Source: UBA10677 sp045532295
Lineage (GTDB): Bacteria > Bacillota > Clostridia > Christensenellales > Pumilibacteraceae
Length of the DNA stretch: 64,000 bases
Assembly: GCA_045532295.1 (NCBI GenBank)
Contig: JAZSFP010000011.1
Coordinates: forward strand, 61,085 to 125,084
Direction of reading: 5' to 3'
A model generated the notes under the pieces. It searched no databases. It worked only from the letters and a program-made list of their open reading frames with translations, and had not been told where the DNA came from. Made by a program: the position numbers and the translations under genes. The number at the start of each line of letters is the position of its first letter. Positions within the stretch are counted from its first letter, which is position 1. This document shows positions 59,903-64,000 of the stretch, one piece after another.

Positions 59903-60017
59903 ATATACCTCCTGTATCGGTAGTAGATAGTTGGCTACCCGTATAAATGAGATAGCCAACCAGAGCCACCGTAACGATAAGAAGGACTACAGCGATAATC
60001 CTTTTTACCGTTTTCAT
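59880..60017 (-). CDS. Small single-helix membrane protein
   Basis: A 45-residue frame, MKTVKRIIAVVLLIVTVALV then GYLIYTGSQLST, ending in EAIKSI: a basic start, one hydrophobic helix and a short polar tail. GGAGGTC lies upstream, its start directly abuts the preceding stop, and its end overlaps the Zot-like gene start. Size and layout recall small inner-membrane or coat-like proteins of filamentous phage, but it has no signal cleavage site. Confidence 0.6.
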   Translation of the reverse strand: MKTVKRIIAVVLLIVTVALVGYLIYTGSQLSTTDTGGIYEAIKSI

Positions 60018-62099
60018 TTAGACCTCCTTATTTTCCTTATTTTTTAGTTTTTCTTGTTTCTTTTCTTTACGCTTTTTAACGCCTTTGCTGATGCTGTCTA
60101 TGAGCAATTTAATGAGCTTAAACGGCAAGCAAATGAGCCACCAAAGACCTTTAACGATATAAGGCATAATCGGCCACAAAATGATTACCAAGAGAATGAT
60201 AAGCAAGACCGCAAGAACGATTTGCCACCACTCAAGACCATCATCTAAGTACACCGGAGGCGTAATATCACTAACTACGTCAATAGGACTTGCTACAACG
60301 GGAATTACCGTATAAACACCGTCTTTATTAAACGTAAGCTGAATAATATCGAAATCGAAAAATACGCTTTCCTGTGCGATATATGCTTGTCCTTTGGTAT
60401 ATTTATCCGACCATAAAAAGCCTTCGCCAAGTTCCATAATATCTACGCCCTCAGAATAGTAATCGCTCGTTGCAAATCTGAACAAAACAACTACTTTTTC
60501 CTCGTCGTTGACACCATTTACCGTTACAGCGTCATTGTATTCGGCTTTTAGCAAATCTACGTCAGCAGAGTTAATCAAAAGCCTGCTTGCAATTTCCGTA
60601 TTTGTGCCTTGAATATCCGACGCTTTAAGTATCTGGATAGGTGCTACTGTTTTGCTTTCTTCATTAGGGCCGCCTGTAAAGGCAGCGCCAAGTCCGAAGT
60701 TAATCCAATTTTCCCAGAAAGATGGGCTTGTATCAGACCAACTTTTAAGCGTTTGTAAGTCAACGTCTGCGTCAAAATCGTAATAACTGTAACCTTGCTG
60801 AATTTTTCCGTTTTCGTTATCAATCTTTCTTGAATCGTCAATATCACTTTCAAACAAATCTGCACTTATAGAGCCGTTTTTAATAGGCAACGTGCCGTTT
60901 TCAAAGGTTTTATTGTAATTCTTTATGTATTCATACAAATCATTGCTTTGAACACCGCCAATATCGACAACGGAGGCGTATGGATCGTATTCACTTATGC
61001 TATCCACAAGGAACATATAATACAAAGCCTCGCAAGGTACGTGCAAGAACCCGTTTCCTAAGTTCCAACCCCATTTTGCGCCGTTCATACCACCGCCCCA
61101 ATCTCCGGCTTGAATACCTAAACTATAGTAGATATTCTCGTTATAGGACTGCATACCAAACTGGTCTTTAGGTCCGAGATTTACGCCGATATAAGGGCTG
61201 GCTTTGTTATAAAAGTCGCTATGGCTCGTAACGAGTATTTCTTTGGTTTTATACTCATACCACTCAGCCTTAATTCTTTGCAATCTTCCGTATTCTTCGA
61301 TAAAACGTTTAGGTACGGAAAAATATACAGTATCGAGCTGGTTTTGATGCCCAGCGCCGAGCGAAGAAGTCTGAGAACGATAGAAAGTATGCTTAACCGC
61401 AAGTTCAACCGTTTCGAGTTTTTCAATAGAACAATTCAACGTGTTTTTTGCGTTTGCATCAGCACCATATCCCTCAGCATAACCTGTAAAAATATAAGTG
61501 CCACCTACATAGTATTCGGTTGCCGTATCCGCACCATAGGTTAAAAGTTCAATGCCTGAAACGTCATAACGTCTGGCGTTGCTGTTTACCCTTTGAGCGA
61601 AAGTAGTTCCGTTTACTTCACGGTCAACAACCTTAAATTTGTAGAATAAGTTTTTGTAATCGCCATCTTCAACCTTACTGCAAAATTCAAGATTGAATTT
61701 TTGGTAATCATTAGGATTGCCTTCGCTATCATACGAGGTAGCCATTTGAATTTTATTAGATTTACTGTTCGTAGAAATGTTCAAACCTTGTGGGTTATAA
61801 ACGTAGATATACAAACCGTAGTTATCACGCAAGTTAGCTTTATAAGAATAACAATACTCCACGAAAGAAATAACTTGGGCGTCTTTGCTTTCATCAAACG
61901 GATAGTCGGTGATATCGAAAGGCTCGCCATTAGCGGTAGAAGATGTCAAATCGTCTAAAACGTTTGTTGTGTCGTAGCTGATTTCTCTTTCTGCCGCAAA
62001 AGCGACGGTGGGATGCACAGCCATAAAGAAAGTACAAACCACCATCACCAGAGCAATTATGCACAAGAGAAATCTATTCTTTCCCTTTGCATAAATCAA
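60018..62099 (-). CDS. Large secreted protein with C-terminal membrane anchor
   Basis: A 693-residue protein with a signal peptide (residues 1-35, cleavage likely after AFAA), about 590 residues outside the membrane rich in Asp, Asn, Tyr and Thr, one helix near 631-655 (WWQIVLAVLLIILLVIILWP) plus an adjacent hydrophobic stretch, and a Lys-rich cytosolic tail (KKRKEKKQEKLKNKENKEV). The family is not recognised. The signal-ectodomain-anchor plan resembles phage adsorption proteins or conjugation surface proteins. Its start overlaps the previous stop by four bases. Confidence 0.78.
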   Translation of the reverse strand: MIYAKGKNRFLLCIIALVMVVCTFFMAVHPTVAFAAEREISYDTTNVLDDLTSSTANGEPFDITDYPFDESKDAQVISFVEYCYSYKANLRDNYGLYIYVYNPQGLNISTNSKSNKIQMATSYDSEGNPNDYQKFNLEFCSKVEDGDYKNLFYKFKVVDREVNGTTFAQRVNSNARRYDVSGIELLTYGADTATEYYVGGTYIFTGYAEGYGADANAKNTLNCSIEKLETVELAVKHTFYRSQTSSLGAGHQNQLDTVYFSVPKRFIEEYGRLQRIKAEWYEYKTKEILVTSHSDFYNKASPYIGVNLGPKDQFGMQSYNENIYYSLGIQAGDWGGGMNGAKWGWNLGNGFLHVPCEALYYMFLVDSISEYDPYASVVDIGGVQSNDLYEYIKNYNKTFENGTLPIKNGSISADLFESDIDDSRKIDNENGKIQQGYSYYDFDADVDLQTLKSWSDTSPSFWENWINFGLGAAFTGGPNEESKTVAPIQILKASDIQGTNTEIASRLLINSADVDLLKAEYNDAVTVNGVNDEEKVVVLFRFATSDYYSEGVDIMELGEGFLWSDKYTKGQAYIAQESVFFDFDIIQLTFNKDGVYTVIPVVASPIDVVSDITPPVYLDDGLEWWQIVLAVLLIILLVIILWPIMPYIVKGLWWLICLPFKLIKLLIDSISKGVKKRKEKKQEKLKNKENKEV

Positions 62100-62680
62100 A
62101 AGATAATCACCTCCTTGTCAAGCTCAATGCCCGTGAGTTTTTCAAACACAGAGAAGTTAATCATAATGCTTGCTTCACCGTCATAAGACGTAACCACGAG
62201 CGTGTACATATTCTCATACGCATTGTTTCGGCAATCTTCGACAACGTTATTAGGATAGATGGCTTGCAGAATTTCCGTAATGCCACCCTTAGGCTTGATA
62301 GTAAAGGAATGTTCGTTGTATTCGATATCGAACCCGTCCGTCAAATCCTTTTCAGCCTGATAAGAATATACGTCGTCGTCTAATTTGAAATCAAAATCCT
62401 TGCCAGCAAGTGCGTTGGGAACTACTTTAACCGAATAACCGCTAACTTCGTCACCTGCAAAAGTGTATTTTACATTGACCGTCAACGGATCGTTTACCGT
62501 CATTTCATATCCCGACGCGCTTGTAGTGATATTTTTACCATTGACTTCTACAGAAAAAGTCTTAAACCCGGTTGTAAAACCGCCGGTAAAATAGGCAAGG
62601 AATCCGATAGCACCTACTACAACCAATAAGATTAAGATATAGGCTATAATTTTACCTGCTTTTCCTTGTCCTTTTGCCAT
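62096..62680 (-). CDS. Membrane-anchored protein of the secreted module
   Basis: A 194-residue protein: a short basic start, one N-terminal helix (IIAYILILLVVVGAIGFLAY), then an outside beta-rich domain of about 160 residues (FSVEVNGKNITTSASGYEMT). GAGGTGA lies before the ATG. It is translationally coupled to the large secreted protein, so the two probably act in one complex. No family recognised. Confidence 0.75.
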   Translation of the reverse strand: MAKGQGKAGKIIAYILILLVVVGAIGFLAYFTGGFTTGFKTFSVEVNGKNITTSASGYEMTVNDPLTVNVKYTFAGDEVSGYSVKVVPNALAGKDFDFKLDDDVYSYQAEKDLTDGFDIEYNEHSFTIKPKGGITEILQAIYPNNVVEDCRNNAYENMYTLVVTSYDGEASIMINFSVFEKLTGIELDKEVIIF

Positions 62681-62692
62681 AGTATCACCTCG

Positions 62693-63739
62693 TTAAAAAT
62701 AGATTTGCGTATTGTTTACGTCAACGCCTGCAACAACGGTTTCGTCAAACTTAATTTTCATAAGTTTTTCCAAACCGCTATCTGGCTGAGTAAGTTTGAC
62801 ATAGAAATATGCGTCGTCAGTTGCGTACTCTTTGAACTTGTTGGTATAACTTCTTGTACGACCACCATCAATACGGCTCATACTTTCGTAGTAGCTTTCA
62901 ATGGTTTTTACAGTCGTAATCGAAAGAACACCGTCAGCGTAAGATACAGACATAAAGTTGTCTTTGAGGGAGTCAAGCGTTACAGTAGTCAAAGACGTGT
63001 CATACCACTTAGAAGTTCCACTTTGAGAATAGTATTCATAAGTACCAAGAACAACAGAGCCGTATGCGCCAAAAGACATATTGATATCCTGATAGTCAAC
63101 GCCTACAGTGCCGAAAATGTTATTCAAATCGACGTTGTAAGTATAGGTATCGCCTACGCCGAAATAGTAATAACCGTCGCTTGCCTCAGCAAAAGTACCC
63201 GTAGCCGTAAGGTCGGTAGGAACACCAACAAAAGTTACGACACACTCAGCCGTATAACCACTTTCACGAGTAGTTACAGTAATAACTACGTTACCCGTAA
63301 ATGCTTTGTAGCATTTAACGCTTGCCGTAGTACTACCGTCAGCCGAAGGTGTTACGGTTACGTAATCGGTTACAGTACCGCTTTGTCCGTCAGCCCAAGC
63401 TACAGACCAATCTACCTTTTTATTCGTTGCTGTTGCCGGTAAAACCGTAGCAGTAAGGTTCTGTTCTACGTATGCCGAATTTGCAGCCATCATCATAGGT
63501 CCTGCGGACATAAGTCTAACGTTCTGCGTATTAACAAATTCTGTCGCAAAAGTATTGATAGCATCTGCCGTTTCGGTCTGTTCCGTAGAAGGTGTGTTAT
63601 CGTCGGTATTATCCTTTTTAGGAGCAAACCAGCCCAAGATAATACCTGCAAGAGTTACGCCGACAATGATAAACGCCATAAGCGTCAAAAACCATTTGAA
63701 AGAGTCGGACTTTTTATGATTTCTTAATTCGTTTTCCAT
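62693..63739 (-). CDS. Membrane-anchored protein with bacterial Ig-like domain
   Basis: A 348-residue protein with one N-terminal helix (WFLTLMAFIIVGVTLAGIIL), a Thr/Asp-rich linker, and from about residue 90 a Big_2-like beta-sandwich (NLTATVLPATATNKKVDWSV, then TASVKCYKAFTGNVVITVTT), followed by another beta-rich region. Big_2 domains occur in phage tail and surface proteins and bind carbohydrates or cells. GGAGGTA precedes the start. It sits in the same minus-strand operon. Confidence 0.78.
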   Translation of the reverse strand: MENELRNHKKSDSFKWFLTLMAFIIVGVTLAGIILGWFAPKKDNTDDNTPSTEQTETADAINTFATEFVNTQNVRLMSAGPMMMAANSAYVEQNLTATVLPATATNKKVDWSVAWADGQSGTVTDYVTVTPSADGSTTASVKCYKAFTGNVVITVTTRESGYTAECVVTFVGVPTDLTATGTFAEASDGYYYFGVGDTYTYNVDLNNIFGTVGVDYQDINMSFGAYGSVVLGTYEYYSQSGTSKWYDTSLTTVTLDSLKDNFMSVSYADGVLSITTVKTIESYYESMSRIDGGRTRSYTNKFKEYATDDAYFYVKLTQPDSGLEKLMKIKFDETVVAGVDVNNTQIYF

Positions 63740-63751
63740 ATTTTTACCTCC

Positions 63752-64000
63752 TTAAAAAACGTAATTTGAAGTATCTAAGTTGAGTGCGTTTACAGGCGTA
63801 TTGTTGGTATAGCCCGTACAAATCAACTGAGAACTGTAAGTGTAAGTGTTGTGCGCTCCCGTCAACGTAAGTGTGATGGTAGCCAAGTTAGGACACGTAA
63901 TGTTTGACATATAGTCAATAATCTGAGCAGTCGTAAGGTTCTTGAAGAGAATATCCCCGGAACGTTGGAAGATAGCCCAATTTACCATATCGTGAGCATA
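63752..64000 (-). CDS. Partial gene of the secreted module
   Basis: The frame is open to the window end; only the C-terminal 82 residues are present (YAHDMVNWAIFQRSG to LDTSNYVF). The region is beta-rich with Thr, Asn and Tyr, similar in composition to the two preceding proteins of the operon. Function cannot be assigned. Confidence 0.7.
   Translation of the reverse strand, partial: YAHDMVNWAIFQRSGDILFKNLTTAQIIDYMSNITCPNLATITLTLTGAHNTYTYSSQLICTGYTNNTPVNALNLDTSNYVF

Noticed and set aside
62666..63442. 258-codon open frame on the plus strand
   Set aside because: Antisense to the Ig-like protein, without ribosome site or recognisable domain.

Overview
The window looks like chromosome from a low-to-moderate GC, Gram-positive, spore-forming Clostridia-type bacterium, probably an uncultured gut lineage. 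The reasons are type III glutamine synthetase, AddAB in place of RecBCD, a SpoIIID sporulation regulator, a YdjG/YdjI-like SPFH pair, a membrane pyrophosphatase of the K+-dependent type, and BspA-type leucine-rich-repeat surface proteins. No rRNA gene and only one tRNA are present, so the taxonomy is inference.

Positions 1-19.2 kb are mostly housekeeping: the 3' end of glnN, addAB, a lipoprotein and a short-chain dehydrogenase, a nitroreductase, an MFS transporter, a long structured RNA that resembles 6S RNA (12519-12700, minus), a tyrosine phosphatase, the zinc-ribbon/SPFH genes, spoIIID, tRNA-Ser(GGA) and an acyltransferase. Inserted among them (9044-9858) is a divergent pair of genes, a SLOG-fold nucleotide-binding protein and a small XRE regulator, bracketed by two copies of the same terminator hairpin.

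Positions 19.4-41.2 kb hold three BspA-type genes: a 1,522-residue lipoprotein, a 907-residue membrane-anchored protein and a truncated fragment. Between them lie a sugar catabolic cluster (two Gfo/Idh/MocA oxidoreductases, an isomerase and a ThuA protein, with a divergent AraC regulator), another isomerase, a divergent MocR/pyridoxal kinase pair and hppA. Both complete BspA-type genes are preceded by the same roughly 165-nt leader. Its fold is supported by compensatory changes and can switch between a long anti-terminator helix and an intrinsic terminator just ahead of the ribosome binding site. I found no known riboswitch class that matches it, and it is the strongest candidate here for something undescribed.

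From about 41.2 kb to the window end the style changes: AT-richer, tightly packed genes of a mobile element that begins where the third BspA gene is broken. It carries about a dozen small unknown proteins around ArdA (anti-restriction), a PcfK-like protein fused to a MutS domain I, PcfJ, a second divergent SLOG/XRE pair, and a defence operon (controller, methylase-associated subunit, GIY-YIG/helicase/methylase fusion, SIR2/AbiH-like protein). It then carries a HUH rolling-circle initiator with two large nested hairpins, a Zot-like membrane ATPase, and several signal-peptide or membrane-anchored proteins. The last group looks like an ssDNA replication and extrusion module. No integrase, relaxase or attachment site was seen inside the window, so the element's type and right end remain open.
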